A DNA stretch of 64,000 nucleotides from Sulfitobacter maritimus (GCF_013346665.1 NZ_JABVBB010000032.1:62001-126000); one strand, 5' to 3'. Numbered from the stretch's first letter, positions 7,110-16,335 are shown. Notes: generated from the sequence alone by a model not told the origin. Numbers and translations are program-made.

Positions 7110-8039
7110 ATGCCTAAGACAATCATAACCTGTGCGATTACCGGAGCTGTGCATACGCCCACCATGTCGGATGCATTGCCGATCAACCCCGAAATGATCG
7201 CTGAACAGGCTATTGCTGCGGCCAAAGCAGGCGCTGCTATCTTGCACTTGCACGCGCGCCACCCTGAGACCGGTGCGCCCACGGTAGATCCCGAGCATTT
7301 CTCCGAATTCCTGCCTGCAATCCGCGCGGAAACCGATGCAGTGATTAATATCTCTACCGGCGGAAACCCGGTGATGACTGTCGAAGAACGTATCCCTGCT
7401 GCGCGTCACTACAGCCCCGAAATGTGCAGTCTTAACATGGGGTCGATCAACTTCGCGCTGCATCCGATGGCTGATCGCTACAAAAGCTGGAAGCAAGATT
7501 GGGAGAAGGATTACCTGAAGGGGTCAGAAGATAACATCTTCCGCAATACTTTCACCGACATCCGGATGGTAGCGGAAGCTCTCGGGGGTCCGGAGCACCG
7601 GGTTAAGTTCGAACATGAATGCTATGATGTCGGACACCTCTATAATCTAAAGTTCTGCCTTGATCGCGGCATGTTTAAAGCGCCAATTTTCCTGCAGTTC
7701 GTCATGGGCATCCTCGGTGGCATCGCAGCAGATATCGATAACTTAGTGTTTATGAAGCGCACGGCTGACAAACTTTTTGGCGACGCCTATCAATGGTCGG
7801 TTATCGGCGCAGGGGCTCAGCAGATGCGAATGGCTGCAGTCGGTGCGCAAATGGGTGGTCACGTGAGAGTGGGGCTAGAGGATTCGCTGTATATCTCCCG
7901 GGGCGAGCTTGCGACTTCGAATGCGCAACAGGTTGAAAAAGTTCGCGGCATTCTCGAGACGCAAGGAAATCAGATTGCAAGCCCCGACGAAGCACGTGCG
8001 ATCCTTGGTCTTAAGGGTTCCAACGAGGTGAACTTTTGA
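7110..8039 (+). CDS. BKACE-family beta-keto acid cleavage enzyme
   Basis: A 309-aa protein of the DUF849/BKACE family. Characterised members, such as 3-keto-5-aminohexanoate cleavage enzyme (Kce), condense a beta-keto acid with acetyl-CoA to give acetoacetate and a new acyl-CoA in the cytoplasm. The zinc ligands HLH (H46, H48) lie exactly where Kce has them, an N-terminal acidic/His patch precedes them (TGAVHTP), and ISTGG and FEHECYDVGHL follow. The GAGTGAAAC leader is short, and the gene begins three bases after the cyclase stop. The substrate of this member is not predictable without active-site modelling. It is the likely core step of the catabolic operon. Confidence 0.85.
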   Translation: MPKTIITCAITGAVHTPTMSDALPINPEMIAEQAIAAAKAGAAILHLHARHPETGAPTVDPEHFSEFLPAIRAETDAVINISTGGNPVMTVEERIPAARHYSPEMCSLNMGSINFALHPMADRYKSWKQDWEKDYLKGSEDNIFRNTFTDIRMVAEALGGPEHRVKFEHECYDVGHLYNLKFCLDRGMFKAPIFLQFVMGILGGIAADIDNLVFMKRTADKLFGDAYQWSVIGAGAQQMRMAAVGAQMGGHVRVGLEDSLYISRGELATSNAQQVEKVRGILETQGNQIASPDEARAILGLKGSNEVNF

Positions 8040-8536
8040 TGAGCGTCAGCCAGCCAAAAGACCCAACGACCGTCACCTTTACCTGCGAAGGACGTGCGGT
8101 AGGCAAGATGCGCAATGAGCTCGATGTAGCGATGACTGCACCAATGGTGGAGAACTTCAGTATTGCTACGGATGAGGGGCCATTCCACGGTGGTGATGCG
8201 AGTGCGCCACCACCGTTGGCCCATTTTATCGCAGGGCTTACTGGATGCATCATGACCCAGATCAGGGCTTTTGCGAAGCGTATGGACGTAAAAATTGATG
8301 ATCTCTCGGTAAACGCAGAGGCCAATTGGCAATGGGTGCCCAAGGGCCGTATTTATGAGACTGCGCCTACGTCCTTCCATATTGACGTTTTGCTGGAAAG
8401 TTCGTCACCTTTGAAAGATCAGATTGCTTTAATACAGGCGGCTAGGAAGGGTTGCTTCGTAGAGCAAACGTTGGGCCAGGCCAACTCAATCACTCACCGT
8501 ATCAAAACCGATACCGGGTTAATGCCCGTTGATTGA
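8039..8536 (+). CDS. OsmC-family protein
   Basis: A 165-aa OsmC/Ohr-fold protein, last gene of the TRAP/BKACE operon. Family members reduce organic hydroperoxides with two cysteines; here they lie in GLTGCIMTQ (about 62) and KGCFVEQTL (about 140), the usual spacing. The second motif lacks the proline after cysteine found in classical OsmC, so this is a divergent branch, and its role in the pathway could be detoxifying a reactive intermediate or something unrelated to peroxide. The ATG at 8039 overlaps the BKACE stop (TGATG); an in-frame TTG lies one codon earlier. Confidence 0.75.
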   Translation: MSVSQPKDPTTVTFTCEGRAVGKMRNELDVAMTAPMVENFSIATDEGPFHGGDASAPPPLAHFIAGLTGCIMTQIRAFAKRMDVKIDDLSVNAEANWQWVPKGRIYETAPTSFHIDVLLESSSPLKDQIALIQAARKGCFVEQTLGQANSITHRIKTDTGLMPVD

Positions 8537-8557
8537 GGCGTCCCCGCAAAATGACGT

Positions 8558-8577
8558 CGATCCCTCGACTGGGATCG
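8558..8577 (+). terminator. Hairpin after the TRAP/BKACE operon
   Basis: CGATCCC-TCGACT-GGGATCG forms a 7-bp stem 21 bases after the OsmC stop. No T-run follows, so it would be a weak or Rho-assisted terminator. A second inverted repeat (GCCTTCG-G-CGAAGGC, 8646-8660) lies between this operon and the convergent gene. Confidence 0.3.
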
Positions 8578-8679
8578 GCTGAACGTCGGTCGGCATGAGT
8601 TCCATGATATTCTCTATTAAATAGATATGGGCACTAATGGCGTAAGCCTTCGGCGAAGGCCGTTGGCGCGCCGTATTGA

Positions 8680-9282
8680 TCAGAGGCGTTTGGGTGCGGC
8701 TTTTGGTTTACGCGGTTTCGGGGCCCATTTTTTGGCAAGACGCTCGAAGTTATCGAGGATGCGGCCGATCTCTGCCTCATTCGGGTCGAACTGTCCCCCA
8801 TACCACTCCAGCATCCGGTCGTGTTCTTCGTGTTTGGGGTCGGCTATGGCATCGAGGAAGTCAGCGTAGCCGCAAAAGCCACCCACATCCTCCGGAGGGC
8901 AAGCACCGATAGCCCTGACAAGGCGTGGATATGCGGCGCCCGTGATAGAGCCATCGATTTTCTCGATCTTGATCACGTGGTGCCAGTTGTCGCCAAAGTC
9001 ATAGATGTAATGGATGGTCTTGGTTCCCACATCTTCGATCACGTCAAGCAGGCTGGTTTTGCTGGCGGGCATCGGGCCATCGTAAAAGCCATCTGGATCT
9101 GGCACGCCCCAGCCGCTGCCGCCGGCCCTGAACTCATACAGGTGACTGTCGGTCCATCCCATGGCCGCCTGGATCACATCATGCAGGTGGTTCAGCTTGA
9201 TCTTAAGGGGCACATCAAAGCGCCGAAGCACCTGAGGCTCGACATCGGACAATGTGACCTTGATGCGCGCGACCAGCGTCAT
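8680..9282 (-). CDS. Plasmid pRiA4b ORF-3 family protein
   Basis: A 200-aa cytoplasmic protein of the pRiA4b ORF-3-like family (PF07929), common on plasmids and genomic islands and of unknown molecular role. Diagnostic features are VTLSDVEPQVLRRFDVP at the start, LHDVIQAAMGWTDSHLYEF, the YIYDFGDNWHHVIKIE block, and the CPPEDVGGFCGYADFLDAI motif before a helical tail that ends KPRKPKA. The ATG at 9282 is preferred because GAAGAGAA precedes it and similarity begins there. It overlaps the stop of a short lipoprotein remnant (ATGA). The gene converges with the TRAP operon. Confidence 0.85.
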   Translation of the reverse strand: MTLVARIKVTLSDVEPQVLRRFDVPLKIKLNHLHDVIQAAMGWTDSHLYEFRAGGSGWGVPDPDGFYDGPMPASKTSLLDVIEDVGTKTIHYIYDFGDNWHHVIKIEKIDGSITGAAYPRLVRAIGACPPEDVGGFCGYADFLDAIADPKHEEHDRMLEWYGGQFDPNEAEIGRILDNFERLAKKWAPKPRKPKAAPKRL

Positions 9283-9449
9283 GCAGCAATTCTCTTCAAT
9301 TCCATGGCGGACTTCCAATTCCAGGGCAACAGCTCTGAAGCATAAACCTTCGCGCCGTCGGGCGCTTCGGGCATTGAGGGTACGGTGCAGGCTGCAACGC
9401 CGGCGCCCGTGATGGCAAGCATGCCAAGCAATAGTCGGTGCGTGCGCAT
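9279..9449 (-). pseudogene. Truncated lipoprotein, probably a cytochrome c stub
   Basis: A 56-aa reading frame with a strong ribosome site (AAGGAG, about seven bases before the ATG) and a clean lipoprotein signal: MRTHRLLLG, a hydrophobic core, then the lipobox GVAAC with Cys21. The mature part starts CTVPSMPEAPDGAKVYAS, which resembles the front of periplasmic c-type cytochromes (DGAKVYA usually runs into the CxxCH haem site), but the reading then changes to unrelated residues and stops. No CxxCH remains. It looks like a 5' gene fragment fused by deletion, and the stop overlaps the next gene's ATG. Confidence 0.5.
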
Positions 9450-9663
9450 AGCAACTCCTTGCAGGGCTGACCCGAGGGAAGGGGTCATCTCATTCCAAAC
9501 AGCGCTCAGGCACGGCTTTCGCACAAGCTACATGTTTGAGCTACATGTTTGCCACGAGGTCTACCTCTCGAGACTATCGAACGCTCGATTTTCGCTCGTA
9601 TTTTATGGTTCTTTAAGGATTAACGCATCATCTTCACAGACATCACAGTAGGGTCTCCAACAC

Positions 9664-10074
9664 TCAATCCTCGTCAAAATGGCCGTTCGCCAGTATGTCG
9701 TCGACTTCGCAGCGAAGCCTGTCAGGATCCACAGGTTTTTGCAAAATCACCGAAGCCATGTCTCTGAATGGATTATGCGTGATAAAGCTTCCAACCCTGC
9801 CGCTCAGGATGATGATCGGAGTATTTTTCGCTTCCGACATCTCGCGCAGCTTGAGGAGAAGCTCAAATCCCCCGATATCCGGCATTGCGATATCCACAAT
9901 GAACAGATCCGGCTGGAGCTTAGGGATCAACTGCAAAGCGTCCTCAGCGCTCTGAGCAGACGTAACCTTTATCCCCTGACTGTGCCGAAAAATTGCTTGA
10001 ACGATATCAAGCACAAGAGGATCATCATCGACATGAAGAATAGCCTTCAACTTACTGTCCTGCCTAAGAAACAT
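9664..10074 (-). CDS. Stand-alone response-regulator receiver protein
   Basis: A 136-aa single-domain CheY-like receiver. The acidic pocket (DDD at about 16-18), the phosphoacceptor aspartate in LFIVDIAMPD (about 56), the conserved S in IIILSGR (about 84) and the lysine in LQKPVD (about 107) are all present, so it should be phosphorylatable. There is no output domain, so it would act by protein contact or phosphorelay. No histidine kinase is in the window. It lies downstream of, and in line with, the glycosyltransferase/type I secretion operon, separated by 76 bases, and may belong to the same surface programme. Confidence 0.82.
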   Translation of the reverse strand: MFLRQDSKLKAILHVDDDPLVLDIVQAIFRHSQGIKVTSAQSAEDALQLIPKLQPDLFIVDIAMPDIGGFELLLKLREMSEAKNTPIIILSGRVGSFITHNPFRDMASVILQKPVDPDRLRCEVDDILANGHFDED

Positions 10075-10150
10075 CTAACGCCCCTTGCCGCGCCATCCTA
10101 GCGGTAGCTTGAAACAGGCTGCGATCTGAGTACTGACTGCTTCGCCCCAT

Positions 10151-11431
10151 TCATGCGAGGCCCAATCTTTCCAAATAATATTTAGCGCTCAGGCGGACCG
10201 CAAGTTTTTCATTATCTTTTTCAACAGCTTGTTGGGCGATCTTAACGATTCCCTCTGCATAGGAATCCGGGGCGTGATGGGCTTCGAAGTAAGTCCGCCC
10301 TGCCGCACCTATATCAGCGCCCGCCCTGCGATCTGCAGCCAGAGTTGTAAACAGCGCATGCAATTGCGCGACCTCATCGTCGATGTCGATAAAATAAACG
10401 ACATCTTCTGGAAGCTCTGCATACCAGCCGTGATAAGTTACCGCCGCGGGCGCCCCAGCATTCCAGATCCGTAACTGACTGCCCGATGCCTCCCCCATCG
10501 TGGGGTGACGCAAGTTCAGCACCAGATCCGCTTGGCGCAGGGCGTTCTCCAGAACGGCCTCGGACACAAAGCCATGAAGATGAACCCGATGAGCAAGGTT
10601 CAGCTCGACGAGCTTGGCCTGTATGATGGCCGGGTTCCAGATCTTTCCCATGATATCGAGCCGGAAATCAAAATCTGCAGGCATTTGACTAAGCGCGTCC
10701 AGAACTTGCTCCAGCCGCCTGTTGGGGCCAATCCAGCCGAATTGGAGAAGACGCAGGGGGCCGTGTGAGAGTTGCGCGCGCTGAGGCGTGGGACCGATCT
10801 CAAAAGGTAGAGGCAGGAGGTGGCATGCCGGCTCGGCGAAACGCGCCTGAATAACGGCTTGCCCCGGGCTGCTATGGGTCAGAACTGAAAGGGCTTTTTC
10901 CAGAACCAATTCGTAGCCAGGCATTCTGCTGCAGATCTCGGAGCCTCTCTTGTCCTTGTTCAGGCACGCTTCCCCGATCTGCCTCCCTTCCGCGCCGTAC
11001 CATTTTTCCATACCCGCAAGATATCGCGTGGCCTCCCATTCGTTGTATTCGACGGCTTCGATCATCAGTTCCTGAATTGCCAGATCATGGAGGACGATGA
11101 CCGAAGGAATGCGTTGTGCAAGTCGCAAAAACCCAGCATGGTAGACCCAGGAATTGCCGATATGGATAAACACCACTTCGGGACCGGTCCCGCATCGGGC
11201 GGCCGTAAACGCGCGCGGCAAGATGGTGTCCGGATCAAAGTGCCTGACGGTGCAATACCGCTCCAAAGACACATCCCACTCAAGCGCATTGGTCCATAAA
11301 ATGACCTCGGCACGGGCACTGAGAGCCGGCAAGATACGGGCGGTATAATGCGCGATATCCGTCTCTGCCGGGGGGAGGGGGCTCACCCAGTGGATCGTCA
11401 TCCTAGAGAGAGGGTCTTGGGACAGCATCAT
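10151..11431 (-). CDS. Glycosyltransferase, GT-B fold, GT4-like
   Basis: A 426-aa GT-B glycosyltransferase, probably cytoplasmic or membrane-associated. An N-terminal acceptor domain (VSPLPPAETDIAHYTARILPAL) and a C-terminal nucleotide-sugar domain are visible, with LLQFGWIGPNRRLEQVLDAL opening the second Rossmann half (about 225) and GEASGSQLRIWNAGAPAAVT (about 320) in place of the usual E-x7-E loop. The ATG overlaps the end of the upstream fusion gene by four bases. It is the last gene of an operon with two methyltransferase activities and a type I secretion pair, suggesting glycan assembly or glycosylation of an exported product. The sugar donor is unknown. Confidence 0.75.
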   Translation of the reverse strand: MMLSQDPLSRMTIHWVSPLPPAETDIAHYTARILPALSARAEVILWTNALEWDVSLERYCTVRHFDPDTILPRAFTAARCGTGPEVVFIHIGNSWVYHAGFLRLAQRIPSVIVLHDLAIQELMIEAVEYNEWEATRYLAGMEKWYGAEGRQIGEACLNKDKRGSEICSRMPGYELVLEKALSVLTHSSPGQAVIQARFAEPACHLLPLPFEIGPTPQRAQLSHGPLRLLQFGWIGPNRRLEQVLDALSQMPADFDFRLDIMGKIWNPAIIQAKLVELNLAHRVHLHGFVSEAVLENALRQADLVLNLRHPTMGEASGSQLRIWNAGAPAAVTYHGWYAELPEDVVYFIDIDDEVAQLHALFTTLAADRRAGADIGAAGRTYFEAHHAPDSYAEGIVKIAQQAVEKDNEKLAVRLSAKYYLERLGLA

Positions 11432-13809
11432 ACGGCCAGTTTGGCCAGAGCAAGGAAGGCCGCTTCAGAACAGGGCAGGGTGAGCAAATTGGCCCGCCCC
11501 GTGCCGGTAAAGGCCCCAACACCGGTCTGGAAAAGTTGCAATCTCAAGGTCCCGCCTTGGTTCATCTCGTTTTGGTCCCGCCGGAAGCTGAAGGTCGTGT
11601 CCTGCCCCGGGGCCACAGCTTCAGCGAGAGGCAAGATCACATTGGTATGGACCAGATACCCTTCGTCATTGATCCATTCCGCCAAGAGCGCCGTTGCCTG
11701 ATTGCCGGAGGCAGGCCACCAACCGGCGGAGGTATTCTGCGCTGTCACCTGCGTAAGCCCTGTCATGGGTTCTTCTTTAGTCAGAGCCAACTTGCCCGAC
11801 AGGCGCGCCGGGTCGCCATGATAAAGCCCCAAGGGCGGCGCAGTGGGCTCTCCTGCTTTACGGCCAACAAAAACAATGGTTTCTCCTCGAAGGGCCAGAT
11901 CATCCTCCCGGGCAATCAGGAGGGCTGCCGTCGCAGGGTCTACATGATCTTCATAGACATCCGCGGTCCCCAAATAATGGGTTTCAAACCCAGCTCCATG
12001 TGCCAGCGCCTCGACCTCGCGGGGTGTATATTCGCGGTTGTGACGCCCGTAGACGCCCCCAGTCGGAACAAAAAGCCCAAAGGAGTAAGGGGACTGCCCA
12101 TTGAGCATCTTTTGCACACCGCGGTGGCTGCCGACATTCGGGGTGGTCAGGATGACATGACCACCGGGCCGCAGGACCCGTGCAGCTTGAGACAGGAAGA
12201 AATGCGGATCGAGTGCGAGATGCTCAAAAATCTCCATCCCCAAAACCATGTCGAATTCGGCGTCGCCATAGGGCATCACGTCGCGTTCGATATTCGCAGC
12301 GCGCAGTTCGATGGAGAAATCCGGATGGTCAGGACTGAGGCTTTTGACCGTCTGCGCATAGGGGTACGGCCCTTCCCAGATCCCGCTCATGGTCACCTCA
12401 GGCAGCGCGTTGGCCACCATCGCCTCGAAAACCAATGGGGGGAAGACACCGACATCGAGGACGTTGCGCGGGGCGCAATCCACCACATGATGCAGGGTGG
12501 TCAGATAACGGGTCCAGTGGGTGCCAAGATATTGCGCCAAGCCCGGCTCCACGGGGGCGGGACCCACCCCTTCTTCGCGCGGCATGGTATCGAAGTCGTA
12601 GGCGTTTAGAACCTCTTTGATCGAGGTAAAGGGCAGTTCCGGCGCGGGCGGCGGGGCCACGGCCGCTTGAACCCGCGCCACCGCATCTTTGGCTGGTGTG
12701 GCTGCGGCTTTCGCTTCGAGAGCGGCAATCTGCGCGGGCCCTGGAGCGGGTTTGGCAGGCTCACCGGTCAGAGTTTGCACCACATGTTCCCAGGAGATGT
12801 TCAGGCCCTGGTAGTGTTTCAGGCCTGCGCTTCCCATGGTTTCCGCCAGGGTGGCATCTTCATGCAGAGCGATGAAGGCTTGAGAAAGCGCCTCAGGATC
12901 CGACGCGGTGATGAGCCCTTCGCGCTCATGAGAGATGAACTCCAGCGGTCCGCCTGCATCCGTCGTGGTAATAACGGCTTTGCCCGAAAGCATGGCCTCC
13001 AGGGTAATGTAGCCCAGGTCTTCATCCTGCGGTGTGAACACAACCGCCCGGCATTGCGCATAGTGGCGGATCATCGTGGCGTCATCGATCCCGCCCAGCC
13101 ACTCCACACGGCCGGAGATCCCCAAAGCGGCGGCAAGATTGCGCAGCTCTTCCAGATAAGCTGGGTTCTCAGGTACGCCGGCAATCACCAAGCGTAAGGG
13201 GCCGGGCACTTTGGCCAGCGCGCGCAACATCAGGTCCACGCGCTTGGACGGGTTTAACCGCCCCGGCGCGAACAGGTAATCACCATAGCCCCCCTGTCTC
13301 AACTGTTCTGCCAATGGGGGCGGGTGGTAGAGCGGCGTAGATGGCAGGCCGAGATACTTCTCCAAACGCCCCGCGACATTCCGAGAATTTGCGTAGATTG
13401 GCCGGCTGCTGCGTGCAAATGCAGCACGGTCTGCGCTTTGGACCATGTTGCGCGCCATCATGCCGTCCGGCGCATCCAAAAGATCTGACGTTCCAGCATC
13501 CCATAAGTCGTAGGCCTGGCGGTGCTGATGAATAAGCCAAAAAACCGGGTTGGGGTGGTCGGCAAGATAAGCGGGAAACTTGAGTCCGATCATCATGTCT
13601 ATGGGCACACCTTCGGCCTGTGACAGATCGATCATCTGCGCGGCGCGAATGCTGTCGGCCAGAACAGCCACAGGATACCACTTGAAAGGCAGGCTGATCT
13701 CGCAGGCCTCATGCCCGTATTCGCGCAAGGCGTGGACGAGCCCTGCGGCATGGCGTTCTGCGCCCCCCGAAACAAAAGGTACTTGAGTACGGACGACGCC
13801 GATCCGCAT
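11428..13809 (-). CDS. Glycosyltransferase-methyltransferase fusion
   Basis: A 793-aa fused protein. Residues 1-365 are a GT4 glycosyltransferase: VPFVSGGAERHAAGLVHAL at the start, FAPGRLNPSKRVDLMLRAL, and the nucleotide-binding loop GYITLEAMLSGKAVITTTDAGG. An Ala/Pro linker (370-405) leads to a class I methyltransferase (about 435-655) with a weak motif I (VLDVGVFPP) but clear IFEHLALDPHFFLSQAARVLRPGG. Residues 690-793 form a beta-rich extra domain that may bind glycan. The ATG has GAGGAG before it and follows the upstream methyltransferase stop by one base. The fusion suggests sequential addition and methylation of a sugar, as in chain-terminating enzymes, but that is inference. Confidence 0.8.
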   Translation of the reverse strand: MRIGVVRTQVPFVSGGAERHAAGLVHALREYGHEACEISLPFKWYPVAVLADSIRAAQMIDLSQAEGVPIDMMIGLKFPAYLADHPNPVFWLIHQHRQAYDLWDAGTSDLLDAPDGMMARNMVQSADRAAFARSSRPIYANSRNVAGRLEKYLGLPSTPLYHPPPLAEQLRQGGYGDYLFAPGRLNPSKRVDLMLRALAKVPGPLRLVIAGVPENPAYLEELRNLAAALGISGRVEWLGGIDDATMIRHYAQCRAVVFTPQDEDLGYITLEAMLSGKAVITTTDAGGPLEFISHEREGLITASDPEALSQAFIALHEDATLAETMGSAGLKHYQGLNISWEHVVQTLTGEPAKPAPGPAQIAALEAKAAATPAKDAVARVQAAVAPPPAPELPFTSIKEVLNAYDFDTMPREEGVGPAPVEPGLAQYLGTHWTRYLTTLHHVVDCAPRNVLDVGVFPPLVFEAMVANALPEVTMSGIWEGPYPYAQTVKSLSPDHPDFSIELRAANIERDVMPYGDAEFDMVLGMEIFEHLALDPHFFLSQAARVLRPGGHVILTTPNVGSHRGVQKMLNGQSPYSFGLFVPTGGVYGRHNREYTPREVEALAHGAGFETHYLGTADVYEDHVDPATAALLIAREDDLALRGETIVFVGRKAGEPTAPPLGLYHGDPARLSGKLALTKEEPMTGLTQVTAQNTSAGWWPASGNQATALLAEWINDEGYLVHTNVILPLAEAVAPGQDTTFSFRRDQNEMNQGGTLRLQLFQTGVGAFTGTGRANLLTLPCSEAAFLALAKLAV

Positions 13810-13810
13810 C

Positions 13811-14848
13811 TTAGGTCTCCTCGAGCGGTTTATGTCCCAAAACGGCCAGGTCCTGGGCGCCGAACATCAAATTGGCGAGTTCAGGATCAAACCCCGGCTT
13901 GGCCATGAACTCGGCCAGCTTTTCATGGGGGTGCAGATGCCGTGTTTCCACTGGGTGAAAACCCACCGTTTCAAACAGGACATTAAGCACAGGGTCGGTC
14001 ATGGGATGAAGATGGGTGGGGTCATTGTGAAATGAGGTCGCGCCCACCAGAATGTTGCGCACATTGGGGGTTTCGAAAAGCAAAACCCCGCCCGGGGCAA
14101 GAACGCGCATCGCTTCGCGGGTGATCCAAAGCACCTCCTCAAAAGGCAGATGCTCGATGAGGTGATGCGCGGTGATACAGGCCAATGAGTTGTCGTCCGC
14201 TTCGGTCAATGCGCTGCGCGCTGTACCCTGATGCGCCTGCAGCCCCTGGTCTTGCGCCTCTCCGATCTGCACGGCATTCGTATCGACGCCCCGAGCACTC
14301 AGATTTGCGTCCGCCAGCACTCCAAGCCATTCTCCGCGGCCACAGCCGAGGTCCAGCACTGGCTTTCCGCCGGTGCGTATGACAGCGCTTTCGACATCCG
14401 GCAGGTAGATCCGCAGACGGTTGCGGATGTCGGACGGGGTGCCTCGATACTTGTTTTCCAGCTTATGATAAAAGCTGTCCATGACCGCATTGAGCCCCTC
14501 GCTGGCTTGAGGCACCGGATCCGGACGGGCGAGGGAAACGTTATCTTGCTGCGTGGCAAGTAAGACCTGGTCGAGGCGGCGCGAGACCTCGACAAAGTTG
14601 CGCGCAAGCTCTGCATTGCGCGCCATTAGCGCTTGGGTTTCACCGTGAATGACCTGTTTGACGCCATCTTGCAGATGACGTGCCCGCCCCTCCCAACGGT
14701 TCGATTGTTCATCAATGCGACGTTCCAGCGCACTTAAGCGCGCCTCATTGGCCTCAAGGGCGCGATAAGCTGCTTTGGCCAAGCGTTCGGTGCGCCCAAG
14801 TTTAAAGATTGCTGCCAGATAATCTCCCGCACGCTTGACGCCACTCAT
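13811..14848 (-). CDS. Coiled-coil class I methyltransferase
   Basis: A 345-aa protein. The first ~110 residues are charged and helical, probably a coiled coil (LEANEARLSALERRIDEQ). A class I SAM methyltransferase follows: motif I VLDLGCGRGEWLGVL (about 163-177), acidic ARGVDTNAVQ, HLIEHLPFEEVLWI and RVLAPGGVLLFETPN. This architecture resembles methyltransferases that cap or decorate O-antigen and other surface polysaccharides; acceptor assignment is inferred. GGGGAGATG precedes the ATG. It sits between the HlyD adaptor and the glycosyltransferase fusion, with a one-base gap to the latter, so it is co-transcribed. Confidence 0.78.
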   Translation of the reverse strand: MSGVKRAGDYLAAIFKLGRTERLAKAAYRALEANEARLSALERRIDEQSNRWEGRARHLQDGVKQVIHGETQALMARNAELARNFVEVSRRLDQVLLATQQDNVSLARPDPVPQASEGLNAVMDSFYHKLENKYRGTPSDIRNRLRIYLPDVESAVIRTGGKPVLDLGCGRGEWLGVLADANLSARGVDTNAVQIGEAQDQGLQAHQGTARSALTEADDNSLACITAHHLIEHLPFEEVLWITREAMRVLAPGGVLLFETPNVRNILVGATSFHNDPTHLHPMTDPVLNVLFETVGFHPVETRHLHPHEKLAEFMAKPGFDPELANLMFGAQDLAVLGHKPLEET

Positions 14849-14903
14849 ATCATCTCCCCATGGGGCACTCAGATTTCCTTCAGAATGCCCTTATATCTGC
14901 AGG

Positions 14904-16226
14904 TTACTCTTCCCGCAGGCTTTTGAAAATGGCTTCGGACAACGGATCCAACATGTATTGCAGCACGCTGCGCTCCCCCGTCAAGATGACCACGTCCGCA
15001 GGCATGCCGGCGGTCATACCTTCTCGGATTTCATCCGTCAGGTTCTCGTCGGGCACTTTGATCCGGGCCAGATAGTAAGGCGGCTCATTGGCATCTTTGG
15101 TGGTCACAACATCCGTAGAGATCGACAAAACTTCGCCCAGCACCAGCTTCGACAACCGCGCCTTGAAGGCCGAAAACCTCACTTCGGTTTCAAGCCCCGG
15201 GCGCACGTTGTCGACATCCACAGGGGCCACGCGCGCATCGATGAGAAGCGTTTCGTCACTGGGCACGATCTCCATGAGAATTTCACCCGAGCGGATGACG
15301 GAACCGCGCGTGGTGACAGCAAGGCTTTGCACTTTCCCGGTGGTAGGCGCTGTGATCGTTGTCCGGCGCATCCTGTCTTGAGCCACTGTCAGTTTTTCAT
15401 TGATCTCGGCAAGCTCGGATCGCGCGGTTTTCAACTCGCTGTTTGCCCGTTCGCTGTATTCTTGTTTGAGCTTGAGAATGTTCAGGCGCGCTTCCCCCGC
15501 GGCCGCTTTGACTTGAGCAATATCCGACATGGCGGTGCCGATGCTGGCTTCAATCTGGATGACTTCATCTTGCATATCGGAGAGGCGATTGCTTTCGATC
15601 ACCCCACGTTCTTCGCCGGTGCGCATGCGTTCAAAAAGCTCGCTGCGCAACTCGAAGCGCTTTTCCAATGCCGCGAGCTGGACTTCATAACCCTCGGCCT
15701 GTCCGCTTAGCTGCTCCGCGCGGTATTCCAGGATTTCTGTCTGAGACAGGAAGATAGAGCGGCGATCATTAAAGATGTTGCGCTGCGCCTGTACGGCGCT
15801 TTTGACGTTGGGATTGTCGGAGGCGAGAAGCTCCGCGGGAAAAGAGACTTCTTCTTCAAAAGTCTGTTCGGCGAGCAGCCGCGCAATCAGGGCTTCCGAC
15901 GTTGCCCGCCGCTGCTCAAGCACCGCGATCTCGGAATTGACTTGGATATTGTCGAGGACGATCAGTGGATCGCCTTGTTCCACGAAGTCGGCTTCACGCA
16001 CCAGGATCTCCTGAACGATGCCGCCCTCGAAGTGCTGGACGACTTTCCGGTCGCTTTCCAAGGCGACAACGCCTGGAGCAACGACGGCACTGGCGATGAT
16101 GCCGAAGTAAGCCCAAGTCCCAAAGACCCCGAAGGTGATGAGCAGGATGATATAGCCGGCGAAAGAGTACTTTCGCGGATTGGCCATCTTCGTAAGTCGG
16201 CTTGAGGCCGTTGCTGATGTCGCCAC
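14904..16226 (-). CDS. Type I secretion membrane-fusion adaptor (HlyD family)
   Basis: A 440-aa adaptor that links the inner-membrane ABC exporter to an outer-membrane TolC-type channel. One transmembrane helix (about 24-46) is followed by the lipoyl motif VVQHFEGGIVQEILVREADFVEQGDPL, a long alpha-helical hairpin (about 110-300), a return lipoyl half, and the beta-barrel with TVTTRGSVIRSGEILMEIVP; the C-terminus GERSVLQYMLDPL is typical of PrtE/HlyD. GTG at 16226 is taken as start because AGGAT sits seven bases upstream. The ABC gene lies 109 bp upstream on the same strand. No TolC gene is in the window. Confidence 0.88.
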   Translation of the reverse strand: MATSATASSRLTKMANPRKYSFAGYIILLITFGVFGTWAYFGIIASAVVAPGVVALESDRKVVQHFEGGIVQEILVREADFVEQGDPLIVLDNIQVNSEIAVLEQRRATSEALIARLLAEQTFEEEVSFPAELLASDNPNVKSAVQAQRNIFNDRRSIFLSQTEILEYRAEQLSGQAEGYEVQLAALEKRFELRSELFERMRTGEERGVIESNRLSDMQDEVIQIEASIGTAMSDIAQVKAAAGEARLNILKLKQEYSERANSELKTARSELAEINEKLTVAQDRMRRTTITAPTTGKVQSLAVTTRGSVIRSGEILMEIVPSDETLLIDARVAPVDVDNVRPGLETEVRFSAFKARLSKLVLGEVLSISTDVVTTKDANEPPYYLARIKVPDENLTDEIREGMTAGMPADVVILTGERSVLQYMLDPLSEAIFKSLREE

Positions 16227-16335
16227 GGGCGTATCCTAAATATGTTGTCGCGGGGCTGAGCAGAAGAGCGGCTTTGCCTCTCAGGCAAGGACGCCTCCCT
16301 CTTCCCTTATTGCTAGATGAGATCCTGCCGAAAAC

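Noticed and set aside
11536-12609. A long 357-codon plus-strand frame opposite the glycosyltransferase-methyltransferase gene
   Set aside because: GC-rich codon bias on the real strand keeps the antisense frame open. It contains no motif and no start context.
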